A stretch of DNA of 64,000 bases from UPXZ01 sp047973025 (GTDB taxonomy: Bacteria; Bacteroidota; Bacteroidia; Bacteroidales; Paludibacteraceae). The stretch covers positions 17,110-81,109 of the forward strand of contig JBKEBE010000034.1 in NCBI GenBank assembly GCA_047973025.1, given 5' to 3'. Shown piece after piece: positions 45,202 through 55,280 of this stretch. Position numbers and translations under genes: made by a program. The number at the start of each line of letters is the position of its first letter. The first letter of the stretch is position 1. Below the pieces are notes generated by a model. That model saw only the letters and a list, made by a program, of their open reading frames with translations, had not been told where the DNA came from and ran no database searches.

Positions 45202-47688
45202 CTACTGCGCTTCGGATTTTGGTTTCCGGTAAGGCCAAACAAAATAGCCGGCGATTGCCAGAATGAGCAAGATAGAACTAATCAGCGCGATTGTATTTCC
45301 GGCGGTGTATGATTTGGGTTCAAAACGAAATTCCAGCTCATACGCCCCTGCTTTCAGCGGCATGGCACGAAGCAAATAATTTACACGCGTGTAGGGTACT
45401 TCTTGCTCGTTGATAGTGGCTTTCCAACCTTTATCGTAGTAAATTTCCGAAAAAACAGCCACTTGGTCTGTCTTTGTATCTACACTGTAAACCAAGTGAT
45501 TCGGAGCGTAAGACTTTAAGGTAATACTTGCCGTGGAATCCAAAGTAACCTTTTCGGACAACTTGTCTGCCAAAGTTTTGTCGATTACCAATTCACGTTT
45601 TGTGTCTATTTCTCCGACTAATTTCATTTCTTCGTCGGCATTAGCGGCAACTCGTATATTTTCTACGAACCAAGCGTTACCGTTGTTGTAAGGATTTACG
45701 AGTGGCGGAGACTGTTTGTTGTAAATAATATATTTGAGATTTAACATGTTAAGAACTCCGAGAGTATCCAGGGTCAGAATTATTTCTTCGGACGAAGTCG
45801 CCTTTCCGAAAGCACCGAACAGGCTTCCGATTTCACTTTCCATCTGCATATTGATTAGTTCCTGATAGCGACGTAGTTTTGCCGCATGGTATCCGCCAAT
45901 ATTTTTGTGAAAATAGGATGGCGTCGCGTCATTGAAAATATTAACCGTCGCATCCAGCACGCGATATTGGGCTTTATCTTGCAGAATTATTTCATCGGCT
46001 GGAGTTGTTTGCACCAATTGTTTCGGACGTTTAGGTTCAAAATTATCGTTATTCAGATAACGTTTGGCTACCGGTGCTAAATCAAACAAAATAAAAAATC
46101 CAAGCAAAGCGACAGCAACATTCTTTTTTACAAATCCTTTTGCAAACGTCCAAAGGATTAATGCCGCGATGACAATATAGGCGATTGAACGCCAGGCATC
46201 CGCGCGAAGCATGGCTTTTCGATCCAACGGAAGCGTATCTTTCAGGAAAGCATAATCTCCTTGAAATTGAGCGTCTTGGGGTGAAATGAAATTGCCGGCT
46301 AAAGACGGTATCAACGCGAATATCAGACTAATGCCCCCTGTAATAGCCGCGCTTAGTAGAATCGACTTGGTTAATTTTTCCTTCGGGATATTCCCTTCAA
46401 AAATTTCTTTCATTGCCAGAAACGCCAGCAAAGCAATTCCGAACCCCGTAGCAACCAAAGTCATGGAAACCGATCTAAATTTATTGTACAAAGGTACATG
46501 CTCAATAAAAAAGTCGGTCAAAGGCATAAAATTTTTACCCCACGAGAGCATAAGAGTTAACACAATCATGGGGACAAGCCACCATTTCAGTCTTTTATCG
46601 ACTAAAAAGAAACTTACGACAAAAAGAAAAAACACGATAGCCCCAATATATACCGGACCTGATGTACTTGGCTGGTTGCCCCAATAGAGTGGCATTTGTT
46701 TTACAATGTCTCTTATTTGGCTTTCGGAGACATTCAGACTTCTTAAATGTTGCGCTGATCGGCTTTTGGTGCCTAATTCTCCGACGCTTCCACCGCCATT
46801 AAAATTCGGGATAAGCAAAGTCATCGTTTCACCTACACCGTAACTCCATTGGGTTATGTAATCTTTGTTGAGACCGTGCTGCGAGTTTTGAGTGTCGGTT
46901 GTTAATCCATTCGATTCGCCGCGCATGGTGTATTTGCTGTATTCATTCGTGGTCAACAATGCTGTAGCATTCATCCCGACAGCTATCAACGCGGCAATAA
47001 CAACGACCGCGGTGGCTTTTAAAAAAATCGGAATGGTTTTGTCTTTCAGACTGAAAATAAATTCGACAACTCCAAAAATCAGAAGAATGATTAACGCGTA
47101 ATAGAGTATCTGAATGTGGTTGGCTCGGATAGCCAGACTTAGAAAGAACGCGGTAAGGACTCCGCCCAGTACGAGTTTTTTACGATATGCCAAAAATACA
47201 GCACCTATCATGGGAGCGATGTAAGCGATGGTAATTGCCTTGGAATTGTGTCCGGCGGCAATGACAATGAAATTGTAGGACGCGAACGTAAAACCAATGG
47301 AACCCACTAAAGCTTGCCAGGGTTTAAGTCCGAAAGCAAGTAGTAATATGTAAAAGCAGATTAGGTATAGAAAAACGTTGCTGACGGGGCGGGGAAGCGT
47401 AAGAATTACTTTTTCCACGTATTGTAATACGTTATTAGGTTGGTTTACTGATATTTGATAGTTGGGCATACCCCCAAACATCGAGTTTGTCCAAAGCGTA
47501 ACATCATCATGCGTCTCGTTGTACTGAATGGTTTCCTGAGCCATACATCTCCAACTGTCTGTATCATGGGCAACTAATTCTTTCCCTTCTATTACGGGAA
47601 TAAAATAAACGAATGCGATAACGATGAAAAGTAAAAGCGTTACTAAATGAGGTGTAAAAGATCGAAAATCTATATGCTTCATACTCAT
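45202..47688 (-). CDS. YfhO-family polytopic membrane protein
   Basis: An 828-residue membrane protein with about 13 transmembrane helices and a C-terminal extracytoplasmic domain (about 560-790). The early block VAHDTDSWRCMAQETIQYNETH and GMPNYQ after the first helix are characteristic of Bacteroidota YfhO proteins, a GT-C-like glycosyltransferase fold. In Firmicutes YfhO is linked to sugar modification of lipoteichoic acid. The target here is unknown. It lies directly upstream of ftsX with a two-base gap. Confidence 0.85.
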   Translation of the reverse strand: MSMKHIDFRSFTPHLVTLLLFIVIAFVYFIPVIEGKELVAHDTDSWRCMAQETIQYNETHDDVTLWTNSMFGGMPNYQISVNQPNNVLQYVEKVILTLPRPVSNVFLYLICFYILLLAFGLKPWQALVGSIGFTFASYNFIVIAAGHNSKAITIAYIAPMIGAVFLAYRKKLVLGGVLTAFFLSLAIRANHIQILYYALIILLIFGVVEFIFSLKDKTIPIFLKATAVVVIAALIAVGMNATALLTTNEYSKYTMRGESNGLTTDTQNSQHGLNKDYITQWSYGVGETMTLLIPNFNGGGSVGELGTKSRSAQHLRSLNVSESQIRDIVKQMPLYWGNQPSTSGPVYIGAIVFFLFVVSFFLVDKRLKWWLVPMIVLTLMLSWGKNFMPLTDFFIEHVPLYNKFRSVSMTLVATGFGIALLAFLAMKEIFEGNIPKEKLTKSILLSAAITGGISLIFALIPSLAGNFISPQDAQFQGDYAFLKDTLPLDRKAMLRADAWRSIAYIVIAALILWTFAKGFVKKNVAVALLGFFILFDLAPVAKRYLNNDNFEPKRPKQLVQTTPADEIILQDKAQYRVLDATVNIFNDATPSYFHKNIGGYHAAKLRRYQELINMQMESEIGSLFGAFGKATSSEEIILTLDTLGVLNMLNLKYIIYNKQSPPLVNPYNNGNAWFVENIRVAANADEEMKLVGEIDTKRELVIDKTLADKLSEKVTLDSTASITLKSYAPNHLVYSVDTKTDQVAVFSEIYYDKGWKATINEQEVPYTRVNYLLRAMPLKAGAYELEFRFEPKSYTAGNTIALISSILLILAIAGYFVWPYRKPKSEAQ

Positions 47689-47840
47689 AAGTTTCTGTAG
47701 TATATATGCAGTTTTTAGGAAAATTCTTACAAAAGTACTACATTTCTGTCGTTTTGGTACTGTTTAGTGGGTTAATTTTTAATAAATTATGCGTTTCAAA
47801 CTGAAAATTTGGCACTATACTCACGGTATAAACTTGAAAA

Positions 47841-47870
47841 TTGTAATTTTCTTAAAAATCGGTATCTTTG
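47841..47870 (+). promoter_or_regulatory. Full promoter of the methyltransferase gene
   Basis: A -33 TTG (47841-47843) and an exact -7 TATCTTTG (47863-47870) are separated by 19 bases, the standard spacing of the Bacteroidota vegetative sigma factor. Confidence 0.7.
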
Positions 47871-47954
47871 CAAAAAAGAATTACACGCTTATTTTAAGTT
47901 TTACTATTACACTTTAGCGCGTTGAAGCACTTAAACTCAAATTTTTCCGTCCTT

Positions 47955-48851
47955 ATGAAAAATCGCTGTCCAATCTGCCATTCTTCCGAATTTCGTTCCG
48001 TTTTCGATTGCGTAGATCACTTTGTCAGCAGGGAGAGTTTTGAAATAATCGAATGCAATCAGTGTGGTATGCATATCACAAAAGATTTTCCGCCCGAAGA
48101 CGCTATCGGCAAATATTACGAAGCGCAAGATTACATTTCGCACAGCGACACCAAAAAAGGACTTATTAACACTATTTACCATCAAGTAAGGCGTAGAATG
48201 CTCAAGAAAAAAGCACTATGGGTGGAAAAGTCTTCTAACATAAAAAATGGGCATCTGCTCGATATGGGAGCAGGTACCGGCTATTTTGCCGATACCATGA
48301 AACGAAGATGCTGGCAAGTTGAAATTGTTGAACAAAATGAAGAAGCACGAAAGTTTGCTTCCAAGCACTTTGGGCTTTCGGCTTTTGCTACATTGGAGGC
48401 TTATACGAAAAAGCAAGAAACGAATAAATCTCAACTGCTTGACGCAATAACGCTTTGGCATGTTTTGGAGCATTTGGAGCATGTGAATGATTCTATGAAA
48501 CGATTCTACGAATTGTTGAAACCCGACGGCATACTGGTGATTGCCGTTCCAAACTGTAGCTCGTATGATGCGCGCGTTTATAAAAATAACTGGGCTGCCT
48601 ACGATGTGCCAAGGCATCTTTGGCATTTCACACCCAAGCAAATGCGAATGCTTGCCAAGAATAACGGTTTCGAGCTAGTCGAAACGAAGAAAATGCCGTT
48701 TGACGCGTTTTATATTTCGATGATGAGCGAGAGATATGCCGGACACAAGTTATCCGTCTTAAAAGGTGCATGGAGTGGGCTTTGCGGCTTTATTCTGTCG
48801 GTATTTAACAAGAACAACAGTAGTTCTATTGTTTATGTTCTTAAAAAATAA
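47955..48851 (+). CDS. Zinc-ribbon class I SAM-dependent methyltransferase
   Basis: A 298-residue methyltransferase. The N-terminus has a zinc-ribbon-like CPICH...CNQCG pair (residues 5-42), and a Rossmann SAM-binding motif LLDMGAGTGYFA follows, then WHVLEHLEH and VPRHLWHFTPKQM. This architecture matches enzymes that methylate sugars or lipid-linked glycans, but the substrate is not evident. ATG 47955 (MKNRCPICH) is preferred over an in-frame TTG 33 bases earlier. It is monocistronic on the plus strand between minus-strand operons. Confidence 0.82.
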   Translation: MKNRCPICHSSEFRSVFDCVDHFVSRESFEIIECNQCGMHITKDFPPEDAIGKYYEAQDYISHSDTKKGLINTIYHQVRRRMLKKKALWVEKSSNIKNGHLLDMGAGTGYFADTMKRRCWQVEIVEQNEEARKFASKHFGLSAFATLEAYTKKQETNKSQLLDAITLWHVLEHLEHVNDSMKRFYELLKPDGILVIAVPNCSSYDARVYKNNWAAYDVPRHLWHFTPKQMRMLAKNNGFELVETKKMPFDAFYISMMSERYAGHKLSVLKGAWSGLCGFILSVFNKNNSSSIVYVLKK

Positions 48852-49150
48852 TGAATTATCGTATGCGCGATAATCCAAATTCCGTTTTCAGTGTTTCTTT
48901 TTAATTCTACCTACCCCAATCGTTTTTTACGAGTAGTTGTCAAGTTTCACAAGGTTGTGTTTTCCTGAATTTGCTTCCGACAATTACAGAAGTGAGAAAC
49001 GATTCAATTTTGTCACTTTTAGTCTTACCCTTTTACCTAATCGATCCTTAACCCTGAATCAAAGTTCTTGTTTTCAGTAATTTATGCAAATATTCCACTG
49101 TGCATTTTACTGAAAATCAAAAAAATAAGATGCAACTAAGGAGCGACTAT
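48852..49150. other. Intergenic region between convergent methyltransferase and lpxH
   Basis: The region is AT-rich with no convincing coding frame. A small inverted repeat, ATTATCG (48855-48861) and CGATAAT (48868-48874), followed by T-rich DNA just after the methyltransferase stop, may be its terminator. I see no tRNA or other structure. Confidence 0.4.
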
Positions 49151-49888
49151 TTACTGGTAAAAATTTTCCAAGTAAAAATTCTTACCGTCAAAAATGCCGT
49201 AAGAAAAAATCCCGATAAAATCTCCCAGTATAATCACACGGGATTTGTTTTTTAGTACCAAGTCAAGTTCGATGTGGCGATGTCCGAAAATCATAAAATC
49301 AACATCGTGATTTTCAGTGTGTTTTTTGGCATAAATAACCAAGTGCTCGTTTTCTTCTCCCAAAAATTGATTTTCGATATGCAGGATTTTCTCGCGGTTG
49401 CTCTTTGACCAGGCATAACCGAAATTTTGTCCGATACGTGGCGGAATCAGTTGAAACAACTTTTGGCAGGTAGGCGAGTGAAATATCTTTCGGATTAGTT
49501 TAAATCCTTTTTCTTCGGTATATAAGCCGTCACCGTGCGCCAAGTAGAATTTTTTCCCTTTTAGTTCGATGGTTTCGGGCTGTCGGTGGACAATTAATCC
49601 AATCTCGTTTTCCAAATAGCCAAACGTCCAAATATCGTGATTACCGGTAAAATAGTGTATCTCAATACCCTTGTCGGTCAATTCCGCCATTTTCCCAAGA
49701 AACCGGACATATCCTTTAGGGACTACCGTTTTGTATTCGAACCAAAAGTCGAACATATCGCCAAGCATATAAATGCTTTCGGCATCGGTGCTGACTTTGT
49801 CCAACCAATTTACCAAACGCGTTTCATGCTCGCGTGGATTTGCGACCAAGCGAGAGCCTAAATGCGCGTCGGAAATAAAGTAAATCAT
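49151..49888 (-). CDS. lpxH: UDP-2,3-diacylglucosamine diphosphatase
   Basis: Hydrolyses UDP-2,3-diacylglucosamine to lipid X in lipid A synthesis. The 245-residue calcineurin-like phosphoesterase shows the metal motifs in order: SDAHLGS (6-12), GDMFDFWFEY, GNHDIW, HGDGL and GHRH. It is the last gene of a four-gene minus-strand unit with a SufT-like gene, a thioesterase and kbl. It complements lptD elsewhere in the window. Confidence 0.92.
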   Translation of the reverse strand: MIYFISDAHLGSRLVANPREHETRLVNWLDKVSTDAESIYMLGDMFDFWFEYKTVVPKGYVRFLGKMAELTDKGIEIHYFTGNHDIWTFGYLENEIGLIVHRQPETIELKGKKFYLAHGDGLYTEEKGFKLIRKIFHSPTCQKLFQLIPPRIGQNFGYAWSKSNREKILHIENQFLGEENEHLVIYAKKHTENHDVDFMIFGHRHIELDLVLKNKSRVIILGDFIGIFSYGIFDGKNFYLENFYQ

Positions 49889-49907
49889 GGTTTGGAAAGA
49901 CTGTTAA

Positions 49908-50222
49908 TTACAAAAAGCCGAGTTCGAGTTTGGCTTCTTCACTCATCATATCTTTATCCCAGGGTGGGTCAAATACGATATTGACATTCGCTTTAGTTAC
50001 ATTTTCGACACTTTCCACTTTCATTATCACATCTTCCACGATAAAATCTACCGCGGGGCAATTGGGCGCGGTAAGCGTCATGTCAATGTCCACAGTATTA
50101 TCTTCTTTCGCATCAATTCGGTAGATCAATCCTAAATCATATATATTTACCGGAATTTCCGGATCATAGACTGTTCGAAGCATCCGGACGATTCTTTCTT
50201 CTTTTTCTAAAAATTCATTCAT
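49908..50222 (-). CDS. MIP18/SufT-like iron-sulfur assembly protein (DUF59)
   Basis: A 104-residue stand-alone DUF59 protein containing the conserved VYDPEIPVNIYDLGLIY block and TAPNCPAVDFI with the reactive cysteine, and a C-terminal DPPWDKDMMSEEAK. Members (SufT, PaaD-like, MIP18) help load iron-sulfur clusters. No suf genes are in view. It is 19 bases upstream of lpxH. Confidence 0.88.
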   Translation of the reverse strand: MNEFLEKEERIVRMLRTVYDPEIPVNIYDLGLIYRIDAKEDNTVDIDMTLTAPNCPAVDFIVEDVIMKVESVENVTKANVNIVFDPPWDKDMMSEEAKLELGFL

Positions 50223-50274
50223 ATTTTAGGCTTAGCTATTTAAGTACAAACAATTGAAGTCGCGAAAAGTTGTA

Positions 50275-50676
50275 TTATTCCTTCTCTTCGGCTGTCAATT
50301 CATCGAACGGGGTAAATTCAGCCGTCAATTTTCCATCAATCAAAACTACGGTCGTTACTTTGGCAGTTACGCAAAGTTTATGGTCCGGTTTACGGTAAAT
50401 GGCTTGATTGAAAACGTATTTTATCCCGTCTTTTTTTACATTGAGCTTGCAGGTAAACTCATCCTTAGACTTCAAGGGGACTTTAAATGCCATTTCAATA
50501 CGTGCCACTACGGCATCCACACCCTGCTCGTGCAGTTCGGAGAAACTGATGTTTCTATCCAATAAAAATTCGTGGCGGGTATGTTCGAGATAGTTCTGAT
50601 ACACCGAATTGTTTACTATCCCCTGTAAATCACATTCGTAGTCGCGTACCTTGAAGTCAAGTTCGTAGATATACAT
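50275..50676 (-). CDS. 4HBT-family acyl-CoA thioesterase
   Basis: A 133-residue hotdog-fold protein. The 4HBT signature YECDLQGIVNNSVYQNYLEHTRHEFL appears near the N-terminus with the active-site Asp in the expected place. The natural acyl-CoA substrate is unknown. It follows kbl by 9 bases in the same operon. Confidence 0.85.
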   Translation of the reverse strand: MYIYELDFKVRDYECDLQGIVNNSVYQNYLEHTRHEFLLDRNISFSELHEQGVDAVVARIEMAFKVPLKSKDEFTCKLNVKKDGIKYVFNQAIYRKPDHKLCVTAKVTTVVLIDGKLTAEFTPFDELTAEEKE

Positions 50677-50685
50677 ATCAATGCG

Positions 50686-51873
50686 TTAAATCACGTTGAG
50701 TTCTTTACCTACTTTTGTAAACGCGTCGATACATTTATCCAAATGTTCTCTTTCGTGTGCGGCAGATATTTGAACGCGGATACGAGCCTGATTTTTCGGA
50801 ACAACCGGATAGTAAAATCCGATAACGTATATTCCTTCATCCAGCAGGCGTTCGGCTACGACTTGCGACAATTTGGCATCGTAAAGCATTACCGCACAAA
50901 TTGCCGATTCTGTTGGTTTTATATCAAAGCCGGCTTCTTTCATCTTGCGCACAAAATAGGCTGTATTTTCATGAAGCTTGTCCTGCCGTTCGTTGGTTTC
51001 ATCCATCATCTCAAACATCTTGATACCCGCTGCGGCAACCATCGGCGGTATGGAATTGGAGAAAAGATACGGACGCGAGCGTTGGCGAAGCATGTCGATA
51101 ATTTCTTGTTTTCCGGTTGTGAAACCACCTATAGCACCCCCAAAAGCCTTACCGAGTGTGCCGGTAATGATTTCGACTTTACCCTTTAAATTAAAAAGTT
51201 CGGTTGCGCCACGCCCTGTTTTTCCAACCACTCCGGCGGAGTGGCTCTCGTCAATCATGATCATGGCGTTGTATTTGCCGGCTAATTCGTAAATCTTTTC
51301 CAACGGGGCAACATTGCCATCCATTGAAAAAACGCCATCGGTAACGATAAGTCGGAATCGTTGTGCTTGCGCTTTTTTCAGTTGCTCTTCCAAATCAGCC
51401 ATATCGGCATTGGCGTAGCGGTAGCGTTGCGCTTTGCAAAGACGGACACCATCTATGATTGAAGCATGGTTTAGCGCATCGGATATAATCGCGTCTTCGT
51501 CGGTGAGTAGTGGCTCAAAAACGCCACCGTTCGCGTCAAAACAAGCCGCGTAAAGTATCGCGTCATCCATGCCGAAAAATTTGGAGATTGCGGCTTCTAA
51601 TTGTTTGTGAAGGTCTTGGGTGCCACAGATAAAACGCACGGAAGACATACCGTATCCGTGTGAATCGATGGCTGATTTAGCTGCTTCTCGTAATTGTGGG
51701 CTGTTGGAAAGTCCCAAATAATTGTTCGCGCAAAAGTTGAGAACTTCCTTTCCATCGGATACGCGAATTGCAGCGCCTTGCGGCGATACGATTACACGCT
51801 CATTTTTGTAGAGCCCTGCTTCTTCTATGTGCTGAAGTTCTTTTTGTAAATGCTGTTGGAATCCCTGATACAT
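50686..51873 (-). CDS. kbl: Glycine C-acetyltransferase (2-amino-3-ketobutyrate CoA ligase)
   Basis: Converts 2-amino-3-ketobutyrate and CoA to glycine and acetyl-CoA in threonine degradation. The 395-residue alpha-oxoamine synthase has the blocks NFCANNYLGLSN, DESHSAGVVGKTGRG and TGTLGKAFGGAIGG, the last containing the PLP lysine. Length and sequence are typical of Kbl rather than serine palmitoyltransferase, though the two are close. No threonine dehydrogenase gene is in the window. It is 18 bases downstream of the DUF4230 gene. Confidence 0.9.
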   Translation of the reverse strand: MYQGFQQHLQKELQHIEEAGLYKNERVIVSPQGAAIRVSDGKEVLNFCANNYLGLSNSPQLREAAKSAIDSHGYGMSSVRFICGTQDLHKQLEAAISKFFGMDDAILYAACFDANGGVFEPLLTDEDAIISDALNHASIIDGVRLCKAQRYRYANADMADLEEQLKKAQAQRFRLIVTDGVFSMDGNVAPLEKIYELAGKYNAMIMIDESHSAGVVGKTGRGATELFNLKGKVEIITGTLGKAFGGAIGGFTTGKQEIIDMLRQRSRPYLFSNSIPPMVAAAGIKMFEMMDETNERQDKLHENTAYFVRKMKEAGFDIKPTESAICAVMLYDAKLSQVVAERLLDEGIYVIGFYYPVVPKNQARIRVQISAAHEREHLDKCIDAFTKVGKELNVI

Positions 51874-51891
51874 AATTTTTGGAGTTATAGT

Positions 51892-52509
51892 TTATTTGTT
51901 AGAATTCAATTCACTGTCTTGTGGCATAATGATACTCTCGGCTTCTACGATTTCTATCTTTTCAAACCCAAGTTCTTCCAGCAAAGAATTGATAAATCCG
52001 TGAGCCTGTTCTGAAGATTCGGTCAGGATACCTTTTGAGACGGCATCATTCGTTAGTTTGTTTTTTTCGCCCACTATGGCTTTTTGATAATCTCCCACTT
52101 TTAAGGGATTTAATATGTTCATGCTTTCGTCAAAGACTTCAATCGTTTTTTCGTCAATCACAGTTTCCTGAATGGTTGGTTTGGGGAGTGTTACTCTAAC
52201 TTTTTTCCCGTTTACGGAAACACGAGCTTTGCTCATATCTATTCCGGCGCGGACATAGCCGTTGTAGCGAATCAGAAAAGATTTTTCGGTCATCGGCACC
52301 TGTATATTCATAAATTTCAAATAATCCTTGTAGCTGATTACACCATTGTAGTTAAACTTTACAAGGGACAAATCTTTTACATACGAAATCTTTTCCATAA
52401 TCGCCGAACCGGAATATGTCGGCTGTCTGTTATTTTTGAAAAGAAAAAACGCGAGCACAACCACAGCAATCAGTAGAAATATAGCCGGAAAATTGATTCT
52501 TCTACGCAT
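51892..52509 (-). CDS. DUF4230 family membrane-anchored protein
   Basis: A 205-residue protein with a basic N-terminus and one membrane helix (about 8-24), followed by an extracytoplasmic alpha+beta domain. YNGYVRAGIDMSKARVSVNGKKVRVTLP is the DUF4230 core. The function is unknown. It immediately precedes kbl on the minus strand. Confidence 0.85.
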   Translation of the reverse strand: MRRRINFPAIFLLIAVVVLAFFLFKNNRQPTYSGSAIMEKISYVKDLSLVKFNYNGVISYKDYLKFMNIQVPMTEKSFLIRYNGYVRAGIDMSKARVSVNGKKVRVTLPKPTIQETVIDEKTIEVFDESMNILNPLKVGDYQKAIVGEKNKLTNDAVSKGILTESSEQAHGFINSLLEELGFEKIEIVEAESIIMPQDSELNSNK

Positions 52510-52557
52510 GTTTTTTTATTTTCTGATTCTAAATGTAAGATGAATGTGTTTGATTTG

Positions 52558-53655
52558 TTAGTAAAACAACAGGCAAACGGGCGCTCCTAATTCGATGTCC
52601 TTATTGATTAACTTTAGCTTACCACAGATTTTCTTCTGAAAAACAGTGATGTTGTTCGTCCTCTGATTGCCTACAAAGATAAATTTTCCATCCGGAGAAG
52701 TAGCAATATTTCTGGGCGGGTTTCCGTAAGTCGGATACTGTTTTACCCATTTTAACGTGCCATCTGTATTGACTCTGAAAGCTGTAATGGTATTTGATTC
52801 CCCACGATTGGTCGCGTAGAGAAATTTACCATCAGGCGTCAGGTGAATATCGGCGGCACCGTTTTTCAGGGTAAGGTCTGTAACAAGCGTCGTTTCCTGA
52901 ATAATTGATAAACTTCCACTTTCGGCAACCGAAAAAACAACCAAACTTGCATTTAGTTCATTGAGTAGGTATAGATATTTACCGTCTTTGCTGAAAGTCA
53001 TGTGGCGCGGGCCGCTTCCCCGATTTACTTTCAGATCATCCACGTAGGTTAGCACTTCGGTGTTGCTTTTCGCGTTGTACCGATAGGTAAAAACACGGTC
53101 AGTCCCTAAGTTTGTTGCCATCATAAATTTCCCGTTGGGCGATGGAATGATCTGATGCGCGTTGCCGGGACCGGTTCGTCCCCTACCGAATAGAACACGT
53201 GGGTGGGTAATGACCTGTACAGCATTAGACAGGCTGCCATCTGCTTCTCTTTCAAAAACGGCAATGCTACCGGCAGAATAATTAGCTGTAAATACATGGT
53301 TATCGGTGCAAGTAATATGACATGGGTCGCCTTCAACTTCCGTTTTATTCAGAAAAGTCAATTCTTGCTTCGTTTCGTCAAAGGAAAAAGCACTCACAAA
53401 ACTCGTATTTCCGATTTCATTGACTGTGTACAAATATCTTTTGTCGGGCGAGAATGCCAAAAAACTGGGATTATCGCTTTTCGCGAGTAGTTTTTTGGAG
53501 ATAAGATTTCCTTTTTTGTCAATTTCCAACGCGTAGATACCTTCGCTGGAAGTCTCTCGCGTATAGGTTCCAACTAGTAATCTGTAATTTTGGGAAAACA
53601 GATTTGATAGAACGAATAGCATGTAAATCAGGGATATAATTGATTTTCTATCCAT
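52558..53655 (-). CDS. Secreted lactonase-family seven-bladed propeller (6-phosphogluconolactonase-like)
   Basis: A 365-residue protein with a signal peptide (about 1-21, ending LFSQ) and repeated propeller blades with the motifs LLVGTYTRETSSEGIYAL, FLAFSPDKRYLYTVNE, GPRHMTFSKDGKYLY and IHLTPDGKFLYATNRG. This is the lactonase (PF10282-type) fold of E. coli Pgl. Because it is exported, a cytosolic pentose-phosphate role is doubtful. It may open sugar lactones in the periplasm, or it may be a non-enzymatic propeller. Confidence 0.82.
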   Translation of the reverse strand: MDRKSIISLIYMLFVLSNLFSQNYRLLVGTYTRETSSEGIYALEIDKKGNLISKKLLAKSDNPSFLAFSPDKRYLYTVNEIGNTSFVSAFSFDETKQELTFLNKTEVEGDPCHITCTDNHVFTANYSAGSIAVFEREADGSLSNAVQVITHPRVLFGRGRTGPGNAHQIIPSPNGKFMMATNLGTDRVFTYRYNAKSNTEVLTYVDDLKVNRGSGPRHMTFSKDGKYLYLLNELNASLVVFSVAESGSLSIIQETTLVTDLTLKNGAADIHLTPDGKFLYATNRGESNTITAFRVNTDGTLKWVKQYPTYGNPPRNIATSPDGKFIFVGNQRTNNITVFQKKICGKLKLINKDIELGAPVCLLFY

Positions 53656-53689
53656 TTTTTGAAAATTTTTAGTTTAGCGCGTTACCGAA

Positions 53690-55102
53690 CTAATGCACTT
53701 CAAATTCATCTCCGACAGTCGGAATTTCAACGTCGCGAAAACCATCATTTGTAAGGACATCGCGGTAGAACTGCTGCACATCGTATTCCCCATGTACCAA
53801 AAAAGTTTTCCTTACGATTGATTTGTCTTGACAGTTGATAAAAGCCTTCATCTCGTTGTAATCGGCATGTCCGGAAAATGATTCGATTCGCGTAATCTTG
53901 GCGTTGATCGGATGATTTACGCCAAAGATAGAAATTTCTTTCCGTTCCGGTTCTTGAATGCGTGCACCAAGCGAAGTCGGGGAACAATACCCAACCATGA
54001 GAATCGTATTTTTGGAATCTTCGATGTTGTTGGCGATGTGGTGCTTAATTCGACCGGCTTCTGCCATGCCGGATGCCGATATGATAATGCAGGGTCTTGG
54101 GTCGTTATTAAGTGCTTTGGAATCATCCGCTTTCTTTATGTAGTGCAGACGATTGAATCCGAATGGATCCGGATCGTTTTCGCTGACAATTTCGTGATGG
54201 ACATCATCATTCAGACTGTCCACATGCATACGGAAAATGTCGGTAGCGTTTACAGCCAATGGGCTGTCCACGTAAACGTCAATATTGGGTAGCGTACCGT
54301 CATTAAAGAACTTGTTTAACACGTAAATCAATTCTTGCGTTCTGCCAATGGCAAAGGAAGGAATAATCAACTTCCCCTTTCGTACTACACACGTATCATG
54401 AATAATCTCGTAGAATTTCTGTTCCATCTCTGTTGTAGGCTCGTGAAGTCGATTGCCGTAGGTCGATTCAGTGATTAGGTAGTCGCACTGCGGAAACGGC
54501 TGTGGCGATTTCAGTATTCGATTGACCGGACGGCCAATATCGCCGGTATAAGCCAACCGAATTTTTTTTTCTTTCTCGTTTATTTCCAGATTAATAACAC
54601 TACTTCCGAGCATGTGTCCGGCGTTGGTAAATTTAATATTTATATGGTCGTCAATTCTAAATCGGCGGTCGCGTTCGACACCTATAAAGAGATTCAGACT
54701 GTTTTCGGCATCTTGAACGGTGTAGATGGGTTCGACAGATGGAAGATTTTTTCGGGCTCTTTTTTTATTGAACCATTTGACATCCATTTCCTGAATGTGT
54801 CCGCTGTCCGGAAGCATGATAGAACACAGATTACGCGTGGCGTTGGTGCAAATAATGGAACCCCTGAATCCGAGTTTGTAAAAATAGGGAATCAGTCCGG
54901 AATGGTCGATGTGAGCATGTGAAAGGATGATATGATCCAGTTCGGACGGGTCAATGCCGATGTTTCTATTCATTTCGTCTGTTTCAAGACCTTTTCCCTG
55001 AAACATGCCGCAGTCAAGCAGAATTTTTTTTTCTTCTTCGGTGGTTAAGAGTACTTTACTTCCGGTAACTTCGCGAGCCGCGCCTAAAAATTTAATCTTC
55101 AT
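53690..55102 (-). CDS. Beta-CASP metallo-beta-lactamase-fold ribonuclease
   Basis: A 470-residue RNA-processing nuclease of the CPSF/RNase J-like beta-CASP group. The metal motif is SHAHIDHSG (60-68), a further GHMLGSS and the C-terminal SGHADYNEMKAF supply the remaining ligands, and the beta-CASP domain (about 210-340) includes FAIGRTQELIYVLNKF. The start MKIKFLGAAREVTGSKVLL is typical. It appears monocistronic. Confidence 0.88.
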   Translation of the reverse strand: MKIKFLGAAREVTGSKVLLTTEEEKKILLDCGMFQGKGLETDEMNRNIGIDPSELDHIILSHAHIDHSGLIPYFYKLGFRGSIICTNATRNLCSIMLPDSGHIQEMDVKWFNKKRARKNLPSVEPIYTVQDAENSLNLFIGVERDRRFRIDDHINIKFTNAGHMLGSSVINLEINEKEKKIRLAYTGDIGRPVNRILKSPQPFPQCDYLITESTYGNRLHEPTTEMEQKFYEIIHDTCVVRKGKLIIPSFAIGRTQELIYVLNKFFNDGTLPNIDVYVDSPLAVNATDIFRMHVDSLNDDVHHEIVSENDPDPFGFNRLHYIKKADDSKALNNDPRPCIIISASGMAEAGRIKHHIANNIEDSKNTILMVGYCSPTSLGARIQEPERKEISIFGVNHPINAKITRIESFSGHADYNEMKAFINCQDKSIVRKTFLVHGEYDVQQFYRDVLTNDGFRDVEIPTVGDEFEVH

Positions 55103-55280
55103 CTGAGAATATTCTAAATTATTTTTAAGGACAAATGTAGGATTTTTTTACGAGATTTTACTTTCAGCAAACTAATTATAGGCGTTTTTTTATATTTTTT
55201 GAATAAACATTGATTGGATAAATTATCGGTTAAAAAATATTTGCACGGAATTTGTCTTATTTCCAAAAAAATAATTCAAA

